From DATFMP01 sp035266845 (GTDB lineage Bacteria; SAR324; JACQKK01): DNA of 30,539 bases. A model generated the notes under the pieces. That model did not search any database. It saw nothing but the letters and a program-made list of their open reading frames with translations, and was not told the DNA's origin. The position numbers were made by a program, and so were the translations under genes. Positions 23,018-30,539 of this stretch are shown piece by piece. The DNA lies in assembly GCA_035266845.1 (NCBI GenBank), contig DATFMP010000088.1:1-30539 (forward strand), given 5' to 3'. The stretch's first letter is position 1. The number at the start of each line of letters is the position of its first letter.

Positions 23018-23677
23018 TTAATCGACTTCCAGCGCGCGCTTCCAGAGGGGTTTGCTGGGATCGGTGAGGTGCGGTACGCCCCGGGGGGGCTTGACGATGG
23101 CCGCCAGCACCACGCCGGCAATGAGCCAGGACACGGAATCGTAGATCGCGCCGTGCACGAAGTGCCGCCAGGGCAGGTGCCACCATATGGGCTCGGAAAA
23201 GCGCACGGCCACTGCCGCGAAGACGCCCAGGCCGAACACGAACGCCGTCCGCTGCACGAAGCCCTCCAACTCCGGCAGCGCCACCACCAGCAGCAACGCG
23301 GCGATGAGAGAGGAGACGAAGGCGTGCAGGCCGCGCTCCACGTACACGAAGGGCGAAAGGGGGTCCGCACCCTCCCGGCGGAAGTGGATCATGCCGATGG
23401 GCCCTGCCAACTCGCGCTGGCGGAACGCCTCCACGGCCGCGCGATCATCCCGACTTGGCGTGGGCGAGGGCGGCAGCGGGAAGTAGTAGGTGCCCGATGC
23501 GGGCAGGTGTTCGCGCAAGGTCTGCATCAGGGCTGGCTCGTCCGGCAAGGCGCGCGTGGCACCACCCGGGGCAGAGAGCACCACCCAGAACATGAAGCCC
23601 CACAGCATCAGCGCCACGGCACTCACCACGGCCCCGACCAGCACGCGCACGGCCATCTGCACTCTCCGTCTGTCCAT
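23018..23677 (-). CDS. Integral membrane protein of unknown function
   Basis: A 219-residue protein. An N-terminal helix (LVGAVVSAVALMLWGFMFWVVL) is followed by a hydrophilic segment of about 80 residues containing PDEPALMQTLREHLPASGTYYFP and GPIGMIHFRREG, probably outside the membrane. Three more helices follow (FVSSLIAALLLVVALP, FVFGLGVFAAVAVRF, SWLIAGVVLAAIVKP). The segment EPIWWHLPWRHFVHGAIYD carries two histidines and several tryptophans near the last helices, which might bind a cofactor, but I cannot assign one. ATG 23677 is preceded by a run of six G; an in-frame start at 23776 would merely add a basic tail. Neighbours give no functional hint. Confidence 0.75.
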   Translation of the reverse strand: MDRRRVQMAVRVLVGAVVSAVALMLWGFMFWVVLSAPGGATRALPDEPALMQTLREHLPASGTYYFPLPPSPTPSRDDRAAVEAFRQRELAGPIGMIHFRREGADPLSPFVYVERGLHAFVSSLIAALLLVVALPELEGFVQRTAFVFGLGVFAAVAVRFSEPIWWHLPWRHFVHGAIYDSVSWLIAGVVLAAIVKPPRGVPHLTDPSKPLWKRALEVD

Positions 23678-23867
23678 GGCGCCCCCCGGCGTCGTTCCGC
23701 CCAGCCGTGGGAGTTTAGCACGATCGGACAGTTGCCGCCGCGTTTGCGCGGCACCATTGCTGCCCACTCGGACCATGGGTGCAAGAAGCCACCCCCCAAC
23801 GCTTGCCGCTACACGTGCGGTGGGGCTAGGCTCGGCCCATGGTCACGCTCGCCCGGAGGTCAGCCCC

Positions 23868-24389
23868 ATGACCACACCGCCCGCGCCTGACGCCCCGCCC
23901 GCCCTGTACACCATCGGCCACTCTAACCACCCGGCAGAGGTATTCCTGGCCCTGCTGCGGAGACACGGCATCGAACGCGTGCTGGACGTACGTTCGCGGC
24001 CCTACAGCCGCTGGCCCTGGTTCGGACGCGAACACTTGGCGCGGTTGCTGGATGAAGCTGGCGTGGGCTATCGCTGGATGGGCGACACTCTGGGCGGACG
24101 GCCGGAAGACCCAAGCCTGCACGGGCCCGACGGCGCGCCGGACTATGATGCCATGGCCGCGGCGCCGGCCTTCCGGGCAGGCCTCGCCGCGCTGCAGACG
24201 GAGCTGGCCGGGTCCGTGCGCGTGGCCGTGCTGTGCAGCGAGGGTGACCCGCGCCGCTGTCACCGCGAGCACCTCATCGCCCGCGCGCTGCGGCCGCAGG
24301 GTGTGCGTGTGGTGCACCTGCTGCCGGACGGCCGCGCGGAGGACGCCACGGAGCCGCCGGCTCCGCGGCAGCTTGGGCTGGACGTGTGA
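23868..24389 (+). CDS. DUF488 family protein
   Basis: A 173-residue protein of the DUF488 family. The signatures are LYTIGHSNHPAEVF near the N-terminus, VLDVRSRPYSRWPWF, and the C-terminal VLCSEGDPRRCHREHLIA with two cysteines and a histidine that look like a metal or nucleotide site. The biochemical role of this widespread family is not established. The start at 23868 follows GGAGGT at 7 bases, an excellent ribosome site, which overrides the much longer upstream frame. It converges with tag. Confidence 0.93.
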   Translation: MTTPPAPDAPPALYTIGHSNHPAEVFLALLRRHGIERVLDVRSRPYSRWPWFGREHLARLLDEAGVGYRWMGDTLGGRPEDPSLHGPDGAPDYDAMAAAPAFRAGLAALQTELAGSVRVAVLCSEGDPRRCHREHLIARALRPQGVRVVHLLPDGRAEDATEPPAPRQLGLDV

Positions 24390-24413
24390 GCGGGGGCGCT
24401 GCGGGTTGGGTGA

Positions 24414-24995
24414 TTAGCGCCCGAGCTGCTGTAGCTCGGCGTGGCGGAAGCAGTCCACCAGGTGGTCGTTCACCATGCCCGTGGCCTGCATGTGGGAGTA
24501 GACGATGGTGGGGCCCACGAAGCGGAAGCCGCGCTTGCGCAAGTCCTTGCTGATGGCGTCCGACAGCTCGGTGGTGGGGGGAATGTCCTTCAGCGTGCGG
24601 CGCGTGTTCTGGACGGGCCGGCCGTCCACGAAGCGCCAGATGTAGTCCGCGAAGCTCCCGAACTCGGCCTGCACCTCCAGGAAGGCGCGCGCGTTGCCGA
24701 TGGCCGCGGCCACCTTGGCGCGGTTGCGCACGATGCCGGCGTCGCCCAGCAGCCGCGCCACGTCCGCCTCGCCGAAGGCCGCTACCCGGGCCGCGTCGAA
24801 GTCGGCGAAGGCACGGCGGTAGGCCTCGCGCTTGCGCAGGATCGTGATCCAGCTCAGCCCGGCCTGGGCCCCCTCCAGCAGCAGAAACTCGAACAGCACG
24901 CGGTCGTCGCGCACGGGCACGCCCCACTCCGTGTCGTGATAGGCCACGTACAGCGGGTCGTCCCCGCACCAGGGACAGCGCTTGGCATCGGGCAT
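24414..24995 (-). CDS. tag: DNA-3-methyladenine glycosylase I
   Basis: Base-excision repair enzyme that removes 3-methyladenine from alkylated DNA. The 193-residue protein has all four zinc-snap ligands at the spacing of E. coli Tag: Cys7, His20 (AYHDTEWG), His178 and Cys182 (VNDHLVDCFRH). Other hallmarks are LFEFLLLEGAQAGLSWITILRKRE, LLGDAGIVRNRAKV and RGFRFVGPTIVYSHMQATGMVNDH, covering the catalytic Glu and base-binding aromatic residues. The true start is ATG 24995 (MPDAKRCPWCGDDPLY), 10 bases after the hyuA stop, so it is probably carried on the same transcript as hyuA although functionally unrelated. Confidence 0.97.
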   Translation of the reverse strand: MPDAKRCPWCGDDPLYVAYHDTEWGVPVRDDRVLFEFLLLEGAQAGLSWITILRKREAYRRAFADFDAARVAAFGEADVARLLGDAGIVRNRAKVAAAIGNARAFLEVQAEFGSFADYIWRFVDGRPVQNTRRTLKDIPPTTELSDAISKDLRKRGFRFVGPTIVYSHMQATGMVNDHLVDCFRHAELQQLGR

Positions 24996-25005
24996 GGGAG
25001 GCAGC

Positions 25006-27096
25006 CTAGTCCTTCGTGATAAGCAGGTTGCCGAACTCGTCCGTGCGGGCCGTGTAGCCGGGCAGTACGACGGTGGACGAGTCCATCTCCTCCACCACGG
25101 CCGGGCCGGGCAGCACGTCGCCGCCGCGCAGGGCGTAGCGGTCGTACACGGGCGCGTCAAGCAGCTCGCCCCGCACCCAGAGCGGGCGCTGGCCCTTGCG
25201 CGCGGCCGCGGGATCGCCGCTGCCGGCCTCCACGCGCTTGCGGGGCATCGGGGGCAGGTGGCCCACCGCCGTGAGGCGCAGGTTCACCAGCTCGATGGGA
25301 TCTTCGGCGGCCACGTAGCCGTAGGCGCGCTGGTGGGCCTCTTCGAACAGGGCCTGCGTGCGCGCCAGCTCCGCCTCGCCCAGCGTGCCGCCGGGCAGCA
25401 CCACCTGCAACTCGTGGGACTGGCCCTTGTAGCGCAGGTCGCAGGTGCGCACGAGTTGGACGCCTTCCCACTGCTCGCGCTCGGCGGAGAGCAGCTCGCC
25501 GGCCTGGGCCTCGAAGGCGGCCAGGGTGGCGCTCAGCTCAGCGGGGTCGCTCTGGCGCAGCAGCGTGCGACGGGTGGCCACGAACTCGTGCTTGATGTCC
25601 GTCATCAGCAGGCCGATGGCCGAGGCCACGCCCGGACTGGGCGGCACGAGGATCGTGCGCATGCCCAATTCCTCCGCCAGGGCATTGGCGTGCAGCGGCC
25701 CCGCCCCACCGAAGGCCACCAGCACGAAGTCCCGCGGGTCGTAGCCGCGCTGCACGGAAACCAAGCGCATGGCGGCGATCATGCCCGCGTTGGCGATCTC
25801 CACGATGCCGGCCGCTGCGCGCAGGGGCTCCAGGCCCAGCGGCTCGGCGATGTGGCGCGCCAGCGCGGCGCGGGCCGCGGTGGCGTCCAGCTTCAGCTCG
25901 CCGCCCAGGAAGTAGTCCGGATTGAGCCGCCCCAGCACCAGATTGGCGTCCGTCAGCGCCGGCCGCTCGCCGCCGCGCGCATAGCACACGGGCCCGGGAT
26001 CGGCCCCTGCACTCTGGGGCCCCACGCGCAGGGAGCCGCCTGCATCGATCCAGGCCAGGCTGCCCCCGCCCGCGCCCACCTCCACCAGGTCGATCACCGG
26101 CGTGCGCACGGGATAGCCGCTGCCCTTCCCCTCGCCCAGGGGCGAGTGGGCCTGGCTGCCCACCTCGTACTCCGTTGAGACCTTGGGCTGGCCGTTCTGC
26201 ACCATGCCCACCTTGGCCGTGGTGCCGCCCATGTCGAAGCTGATCACGTTGGCATAGCCCATGGCCTGGGCCAGCGCGCCCGCGGCGATGACGCCTGCGG
26301 CCGGGCCGGACTCCACCATGTATACCGGCTTGGCCTTGGCCGCCTCTCCGCCCATCACGCCGCCGTTGGACTGCATCACGTAGAACGGCGCGACGATGCC
26401 GCGCTCCTTGAGGCCGGACTCGATGCGGTCCACGTAGCGCGCCACCACCGGCATCACCGCCGCATTGACCGCGGCCGTGGAGGCGCGGGGGAACTCGCGG
26501 AACTCCGGGCACACCTCCGAGGAGATGGACAGGTAAGCCTCCGGCCATTCCGCGCGCAGGATCTCCGCCGCGCGCTGCTCGTGCACCGGGTTCACATAGG
26601 CGTGCAGGAAGCACACGACCACCGCCTCCACGCCCTCGGCCTTCATCTGCGCGATCACGCGGCGCAGCGCAGCCTCGTCCAGCGGGGTCAGCACGCGGCC
26701 CTCGTGATCCAGGCGCTCCGGCACGCCGAAGCTCCAGCGGCGGGGCACCAGCGAACGGGGCTTGGCCTGGAAGATGTCGTAGAGCCGGGGCCGGATCTGG
26801 TACCCGATCTCCAGCACGTCGCGGAAGCCCTCGGTGGTCACCATGCCGATCTTGGCGATATTGCCCTCGATGATGGCGTTGGTGGCGATGGTGGTGGCGT
26901 GCACCAGCATGCTCAGCGCCTCGGGGGCGAAGCCCGCCTTGCGCTGAGCCCGCTCCACGGCCTCCATGAAGCCTTCGGCCGGGTTGGCGGGGGTGGTGAG
27001 TACCTTGATGATGGACAGCTCGCCGCTGCCCTCGTCCACCAGCGCGCCGTCGGTGAAGGTGCCGCCGATGTCGATGCCGAGTCGGTAGGTGGTCAT
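25006..27096 (-). CDS. Hydantoinase/oxoprolinase-family subunit A (HyuA-like)
   Basis: A 696-residue ATP-dependent amidohydrolase or carboxylase subunit. The N-terminal phosphate-binding loop GIDIGGTFTDG (7-17) and the later FDMGGTTAKVG (about 285) belong to the actin-like ATPase fold. HATTIATNAIIEGN and AFGGAGPLHANALAEELGM (about 460) are typical of the HyuA family, which includes N-methylhydantoinase A, 5-oxoprolinase and acetophenone/acetone carboxylase subunits. The reaction normally needs the HyuB partner, encoded at 28331-30118 but separated by an outer-membrane protein gene. ATG 27096 starts the family homology (MTTYRLGIDIGG). The actual cyclic amide or ketone substrate cannot be read from sequence. 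Confidence 0.94.
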   Translation of the reverse strand: MTTYRLGIDIGGTFTDGALVDEGSGELSIIKVLTTPANPAEGFMEAVERAQRKAGFAPEALSMLVHATTIATNAIIEGNIAKIGMVTTEGFRDVLEIGYQIRPRLYDIFQAKPRSLVPRRWSFGVPERLDHEGRVLTPLDEAALRRVIAQMKAEGVEAVVVCFLHAYVNPVHEQRAAEILRAEWPEAYLSISSEVCPEFREFPRASTAAVNAAVMPVVARYVDRIESGLKERGIVAPFYVMQSNGGVMGGEAAKAKPVYMVESGPAAGVIAAGALAQAMGYANVISFDMGGTTAKVGMVQNGQPKVSTEYEVGSQAHSPLGEGKGSGYPVRTPVIDLVEVGAGGGSLAWIDAGGSLRVGPQSAGADPGPVCYARGGERPALTDANLVLGRLNPDYFLGGELKLDATAARAALARHIAEPLGLEPLRAAAGIVEIANAGMIAAMRLVSVQRGYDPRDFVLVAFGGAGPLHANALAEELGMRTILVPPSPGVASAIGLLMTDIKHEFVATRRTLLRQSDPAELSATLAAFEAQAGELLSAEREQWEGVQLVRTCDLRYKGQSHELQVVLPGGTLGEAELARTQALFEEAHQRAYGYVAAEDPIELVNLRLTAVGHLPPMPRKRVEAGSGDPAAARKGQRPLWVRGELLDAPVYDRYALRGGDVLPGPAVVEEMDSSTVVLPGYTARTDEFGNLLITKD

Positions 27097-27283
27097 TGCG
27101 TGCCAAGCTCGATGGATGCTCCCCGGCGCCAGCGCGCCAGGGCCCCTGCCCCCACTGCGGGTGCATCCTAACCGGAAGCGGCGCTTTCGCAAAGCCCCGC
27201 CCTGCCGCGCGCCGCTGTGGGGTGCGCGGGGGGCGGTCCTGCAATGGGGATCGGTGACGGAGCGTGGCGGCATCCGCCCGGCG

Positions 27284-27883
27284 TCAGAACGCCCAGCGCA
27301 GGTCGAAGTAGATCGAATTGCCCGAGCCGTCGGCCTTGAGCGAACTGCCGCTGACCGTCACGTTGTCCAGGTTGGTGGAGATCATGTCGTAGCCCAGGCG
27401 GGCGCCGAAGCCGTCGCCACCCCAGTCCAGGTAGGCCCCGGCCAGGGTGGCCGTGCCGGACGTGTGGGCCTGGCGCGTAGCTCCGCCCAGCAGGAAGAAC
27501 ACGCCGTCGTACTTGTAGTCCGCCGTGCCCACCCCGGCGACCAGGCCCAGCCGCGCATAGCGCTGGGCGCCAAAGGGCACCCAGTTCACCGTGACCATGT
27601 TGGTGGTGAGGGAAAAGGTCTCGAAGGCGCCCAGGGCCAGGAAGGCAATGCCGGTCTCGATGAGCACCGTGCGGCGGAACCCGAAGCCCAATTCATCCAG
27701 CGCGTACCATTCGACGTAGGCGTGGGACGCGAGCAGCTTGCGGTCGCCCCGCACGTCGTCCGCGGGCGCATCGTAGCCCCCCAGGCCCCACCCGATCACC
27801 ACCGTCTGGTCATTTTCGGCCAGCACCGGAAGCGGCGCCAGCACCAGCAGCAGCACCGTGACGGCAAGTATCTTGCGGATCAT
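27284..27883 (-). CDS. Small outer-membrane beta-barrel-like protein
   Basis: A 199-residue secreted protein. A clear signal peptide (MIRKILAVTVLLLVLAPLPVLA-END, cleavage near residue 22) is followed by alternating amphipathic strands rich in Tyr, Trp and Gly, such as HAYVEWYALDELGFGF, RYARLGLVAGVG, GFGARLGYDMIS, and a last strand SIYFDLRWAF ending in aromatic Phe, the usual signature recognised by the Bam assembly machine. I expect about eight strands, as in small OmpA/OmpW-type barrels, but it matches no family I can name. GAGGAG about 8 bases before the ATG supports the start. It sits between hyuB and hyuA on the same strand with gaps of 447 and 187 bases, so a role in substrate entry is conceivable but unproven. 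Confidence 0.83.
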   Translation of the reverse strand: MIRKILAVTVLLLVLAPLPVLAENDQTVVIGWGLGGYDAPADDVRGDRKLLASHAYVEWYALDELGFGFRRTVLIETGIAFLALGAFETFSLTTNMVTVNWVPFGAQRYARLGLVAGVGTADYKYDGVFFLLGGATRQAHTSGTATLAGAYLDWGGDGFGARLGYDMISTNLDNVTVSGSSLKADGSGNSIYFDLRWAF

Positions 27884-28330
27884 GGCCCGTCTCCTCGCAC
27901 AGAAGGCTGCGGCCCCGGAGCCTCCGCAGCGGGGCGCTTTCTCCCCGGCCTGCTGGGGCGGCCGCCATCATGCGGGACGTGCGGCCACCTCCGTTCATTG
28001 TACGACGCCCGGTGCGCGGCGTCAGCGTCCGGCCGGGTGCGGATTGGTGCGCTTTTGTCCGCTGCGCCGGGCGGTCTCCCGTGCGATGATGGGGTGGCCG
28101 CAGAGCAGCTACAGGAGAGGGCTGGAGGGGTGCGATGCGAATATTGCGAAACGGAGCCAATCCGGGGTGGGCGAGCGCAGAGATCCCTGTCCAGCCCCGT
28201 GCGTCGTGCGGTGGCTTGGCCGCGGGCTCTGGAATCTGTTTGCCTGGAGGCACAACAGATTCCTCGCTGCGCTCGGAATGATGACTTGTCGCTGCGGCGT
28301 GCAACGACGCGAAGCGCTTCCAGGCGAGGC
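27884..28330. other. 447-base intergenic region between hyuB and the outer-membrane protein gene
   Basis: No credible gene. It contains a small hairpin (GACGCC 28004-28009 with GGCGTC 28018-28023) and the long inverted-repeat element at 28231-28283. Confidence 0.6.
28231..28283. repeat. Hairpin repeat element, dispersed-repeat type
   Basis: GGAATCTGTT (28231-28240) and AACAGATTCC (28254-28263) are perfect 10-base arms; inside, TGCC (28241-28244) pairs with GGCA (28249-28252), giving 14 pairs with one bulged base. It runs on into TCGCTGCGCTCGGAATGA. The motif combining GATTCC, TCGCTGCGCTCGG and AATGA is familiar as a dispersed intergenic element in many bacterial genomes, often mis-annotated as small proteins. 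Confidence 0.6.
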
Positions 28331-30118
28331 TTAATCGTCTCCGCCCGGAACAGCGGCGTGGCCGGCGCGGAGTTGGCTGGTGGCGGCCTCGTCCACGGCA
28401 AAGGAGCGGGCGTCCAGCGCCACGCCGTAGACGTCCCGTGCGCGTTGCAGGGAGATGCGGCCCTGGGCGGCATCCTCGGCCACCAGATCGGCGGGGCGCT
28501 CGAAGGGATGGCCGCAGCCGCCCCCGCCAGGGGTTTGCACGCTGATGACCTCGTCCGGGCCCAGCTCGAAGGTGATCTTGGAGGGCAGCTCGCGGGCCTG
28601 GGGCGTGTCCGGATTGAGCACGTAGTAAGCCTTGCGCGCGTCGCCGCCCTCGAAGAGACCCCACGGCGCGAATTTGGCGCGGTCGGAGAGGATGGAGAAG
28701 CTGGGCTGCCAGCCGGGGAACAGGTAGTCGCGCCGCACGCCCATGCCGCCGCGGTGGGTGCCGGCGCCCTCGGAATCCGGGATCAGCTCGTAGCGGAGGA
28801 TGCGCACGGGATAGTGGTACTCCGTTTCCTCGATGGGCGCGTTCTCCGTGTTCTGGAAGTGCGCCTGCACGGCGTCCATCCCGTCCGTGCGCAGCGTGGC
28901 GCCATAGCCGCCGGCGATGGTCTCGTAGTAGGTGAAGTACGCGCCGCTATCCGGCCGGGTGCCGCCGAAGGCCAAGTTGCAGATGATGCCCTTGCCGCAG
29001 GCCGCCACGCGCTCGGGCATGGCGGGCGCCAGCGCCTTGAACATCAGGTCGCACAGGTTCACGGCCACCTCCCAGCCCGCCGCCACGGCCGCCGGGTGCT
29101 GGGCATTCACGATGGTGCCGGGTCGGGTGCGGATGTCCACCAGCCGGTACAGTCCGTCGTTGACCGGGACGTCCGGATCGAGCAGACACTTCAGCACGTA
29201 CACGATGGCCGAGTATGTCTGCGAGAAGGTGGCATTGGTGGGCGATTTGCGCTGGGGGTCCGTCTCGGTCAGGTCCACCGCCACGGTGCCCTTGTCCACG
29301 ATCACCGTCATGCGGAAGCGGATCGGCTCGTCCCGCACGCCGTCGCCGTCCATCCACGACTCGGCCGGGTAGCTACCGTCCGGGAAGCCGGCGAACTCGG
29401 CGCGCACGCGGCGCTCGGTGTAGTCCAGCAGGCCGTCCATGTAGCGGTGCAGCTCGTCGGCGCCGTAGCGCGCGATCAGCTCGCCCAGGCGGCGGGCGCC
29501 CAGCCGGCTGGCGGCCGTTTGCGCGCGGAAGTCCCCGGAGATCTCGTGCACGCCGCGGAAGTTGGCGCGGATGATGTCGAACACGTTGGTATCGATCACG
29601 CCATCGCGCACGAAGCGCACGGGCGGGATCACCAGGCCCTCCTGGTAGATCTCGCTGGAGACGCCGATGCTGCCTGGTGCGCCGCCGCCCACGTCCACGT
29701 GGTGCGCGATGTTGGCCAGGAAGCCGAACAGTTCGCCCTCGTGGAACACCGGCGTGATCAGCGAGATGTCGTTCAGGTGCACGCCACCGGTGAAGGGGTC
29801 GTTGCAGAGCAGCATGTCGCCGTCCACCAGCTTGTCGCGCCCGTAGCGCTCCACGGCCTTGGGCACGATGTGCGCCAGCGAGCCCAGGTGGCTTGGCTGC
29901 GCGAAGGCCTGCGCCACCGCCCGGCACTGTGCGTCGAAGAATGCGCAGGAGAAGTCTCCGCGCGTCTTGATGTTCGTGGAGTATGCGGCGCGGCGCAGCG
30001 TGGCCCCCATCTCCTCCGTGATGGCCAGCAGGGCGTTGCGGATCACCTCGAAGCGCACGGGATCGAGCCCGGCGCCGAGGGCGGGAGCAGCATTGGAAGC
30101 GGGTGTGGATTTGGGCAT
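28331..30118 (-). CDS. Hydantoinase/oxoprolinase-family subunit B (HyuB-like)
   Basis: A 595-residue HyuB-family subunit, the catalytic partner of HyuA-type ATPases in N-methylhydantoinase, 5-oxoprolinase and acetophenone-carboxylase-like enzymes. Hallmarks are PVRFEVIRNALLAITEEMG near the N-terminus, RRAAYSTNIKTRGDFSCAFFD, the metal-site region LCNDPFTGGVHLNDISLITPV with IAHHVDVGG, and the late glycine-rich VQTPGGGGCGHP (about residue 529). The start is ATG 30118 (MPKSTPASNAAP), with GCAGG just upstream. It is the first gene of the minus-strand hyuB, outer-membrane protein, hyuA, tag series and is divergent from a DNA methyltransferase gene. Confidence 0.94.
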   Translation of the reverse strand: MPKSTPASNAAPALGAGLDPVRFEVIRNALLAITEEMGATLRRAAYSTNIKTRGDFSCAFFDAQCRAVAQAFAQPSHLGSLAHIVPKAVERYGRDKLVDGDMLLCNDPFTGGVHLNDISLITPVFHEGELFGFLANIAHHVDVGGGAPGSIGVSSEIYQEGLVIPPVRFVRDGVIDTNVFDIIRANFRGVHEISGDFRAQTAASRLGARRLGELIARYGADELHRYMDGLLDYTERRVRAEFAGFPDGSYPAESWMDGDGVRDEPIRFRMTVIVDKGTVAVDLTETDPQRKSPTNATFSQTYSAIVYVLKCLLDPDVPVNDGLYRLVDIRTRPGTIVNAQHPAAVAAGWEVAVNLCDLMFKALAPAMPERVAACGKGIICNLAFGGTRPDSGAYFTYYETIAGGYGATLRTDGMDAVQAHFQNTENAPIEETEYHYPVRILRYELIPDSEGAGTHRGGMGVRRDYLFPGWQPSFSILSDRAKFAPWGLFEGGDARKAYYVLNPDTPQARELPSKITFELGPDEVISVQTPGGGGCGHPFERPADLVAEDAAQGRISLQRARDVYGVALDARSFAVDEAATSQLRAGHAAVPGGDD

Positions 30119-30164
30119 GGCCTGCTTTTCGCAATCCTCGCGGCTAGACACCGTTGCTTTGGTT

Positions 30165-30191
30165 GCGCCTCCGCCGCTGAGGTGGAGGCGC
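30165..30191. promoter_or_regulatory. Hairpin in the divergent hyuB/methyltransferase intergenic region
   Basis: GCGCCTCCGCC (30165-30175) pairs with GGTGGAGGCGC (30181-30191) around GCTGA: 11 pairs including one G-T. It ends 27 bases before the methyltransferase start codon and could be an operator for both genes or an RNA structure in the methyltransferase leader. Confidence 0.4.
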
Positions 30192-30218
30192 CTTGATTTC
30201 CCTCTGGCTTTATCACAG

Positions 30219-30539
30219 ATGCCCGCACCCGGAAAATCGCCTACGCGCAAGACCATTGCCGGACGCACCCGCAGCACGGCGCGCCCGCAGCCGCTGTTCA
30301 CCAACCGTGTGCTGGCTGGGGACGCGCGCGAGTGGCTGCGCCTGCTGCCCGACGCCAGCGCGGACCTCATCGTCACGTCGCCGCCGTACGCCGATGCCCG
30401 CACGCGCACCTACGGGGGCGTGCACCCGGATCGCTACGTGGAGTGGTTCCTGCCCATCTCCGAGCAGTTGCACCGCGTGCTCAAGCCCACCGGCTCGTTC
30501 GTGCTCAACATCAAGGAGCGCGTGGTGGCCGGAGAGCGG
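30219..30539 (+). CDS. Site-specific DNA methyltransferase (N4-cytosine/N6-adenine type), 3' truncated by window edge
   Basis: The first 107 codons are visible and the frame is open at the window end. The catalytic motif IVTSPPY (residues about 51-57) identifies an N4-cytosine or N6-adenine amino-methyltransferase, with the S-P-P-Y form more frequent among N4-cytosine enzymes. It is preceded by the usual lead-in VLAGDAREWLRLLPDASADL (beta-class order: catalytic motif before the SAM motif) and followed by WFLPISEQLHRVLKPTGSFVLNI. The basic N-terminus (GKSPTRKTIAGRTRSTARP) may contact DNA. Start ATG 30219 lacks a good ribosome site. It may belong to a restriction-modification system extending beyond the window or be a solitary methylase. 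Confidence 0.88.
   Translation, partial: MPAPGKSPTRKTIAGRTRSTARPQPLFTNRVLAGDAREWLRLLPDASADLIVTSPPYADARTRTYGGVHPDRYVEWFLPISEQLHRVLKPTGSFVLNIKERVVAGER

Noticed and set aside
28129..28334. A short plus-strand frame giving NLFAWRHNRFLAALGMM
   Set aside because: It is the translation of the dispersed hairpin repeat, a well-known source of spurious small proteins.
27089..30196. A 1035-codon plus-strand open frame
   Set aside because: It runs antisense across the barrel gene and hyuB, both recognisable; long antisense frames are expected at this GC content.
1..30539. CRISPR arrays, tRNA, rRNA, transposases, integrases
   Set aside because: I found no regularly spaced repeats, no tRNA-like cloverleaf with conserved T-loop, and no protein resembling these.

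Overview
The window is very GC-rich DNA, with strong G/C preference at third codon positions, from a diderm bacterium. A 199-residue secreted protein ending in aromatic Phe looks like an outer-membrane barrel. The gene set (DinB, Tag, peptide-type ABC transporter, HyuA/HyuB, GGT, CFA-like methyltransferase) fits a proteobacterium, but I cannot place it further. The presence of PdxS/PdxT means the DXP-independent vitamin B6 route, less usual in that phylum. I see no rRNA, tRNA, CRISPR, insertion sequence or phage gene. Both ends cut through genes: dinB on the left, a DNA methyltransferase on the right.

Layout. 1-1046: dinB (+). 1123-4955: a same-strand (-) vitamin B6 cluster running PaiB-like flavoprotein, MocR/PdxR-like regulator, pdxS, pdxT. 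5296-8673 (-): CFA-synthase-like methyltransferase, gamma-glutamyltransferase-family enzyme, small membrane protein. 9192-13178 (+): a 1328-residue coiled-coil protein I do not recognise, with two perfect dyads upstream. 13220-14932 (-): an IlvD/Edd dehydratase. 15054-16879: a SufR-like cysteine regulator (-) divergent from an organomercurial-lyase (MerB)-like gene (+). 16908-18784 (-): PaaG-like crotonase and a phospholipid acyltransferase. 18935-22769 (-): peptide-type ABC permeases and binding protein, preceded by a GlcG-like protein. 23018-23677 (-): membrane protein. 23868-24389 (+): DUF488 protein. 24414-30118 (-): hyuB, outer-membrane protein, hyuA, tag. 30219-end (+): DNA methyltransferase.

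The main discovery is the MerB-like gene at 16181-16879. A naive reading splits it in two at an in-frame TGA (16646-16648). Reading through gives 232 residues, the normal size of MerB, and by my alignment from memory the TGA falls exactly on catalytic Cys159 of MerB. Nineteen bases after the TGA sits a GGTC tetraloop closed by a perfect 7-bp stem, the same loop and nearly the same distance as in the E. coli fdhF selenocysteine insertion element. I therefore read it as a selenocysteine-containing MerB homologue (Sec156), probably controlled by the divergent Fe-S-type regulator. The selenocysteine machinery is not in the window and must be sought elsewhere in the genome.

Other points of note are the uncharacterised giant protein, the fixed-strand PaiB-MocR-PdxST cluster, hairpins abutting several stop codons, a long hairpin repeat near 28.2 kb, and 20-bp-spaced direct repeats in two promoter regions.
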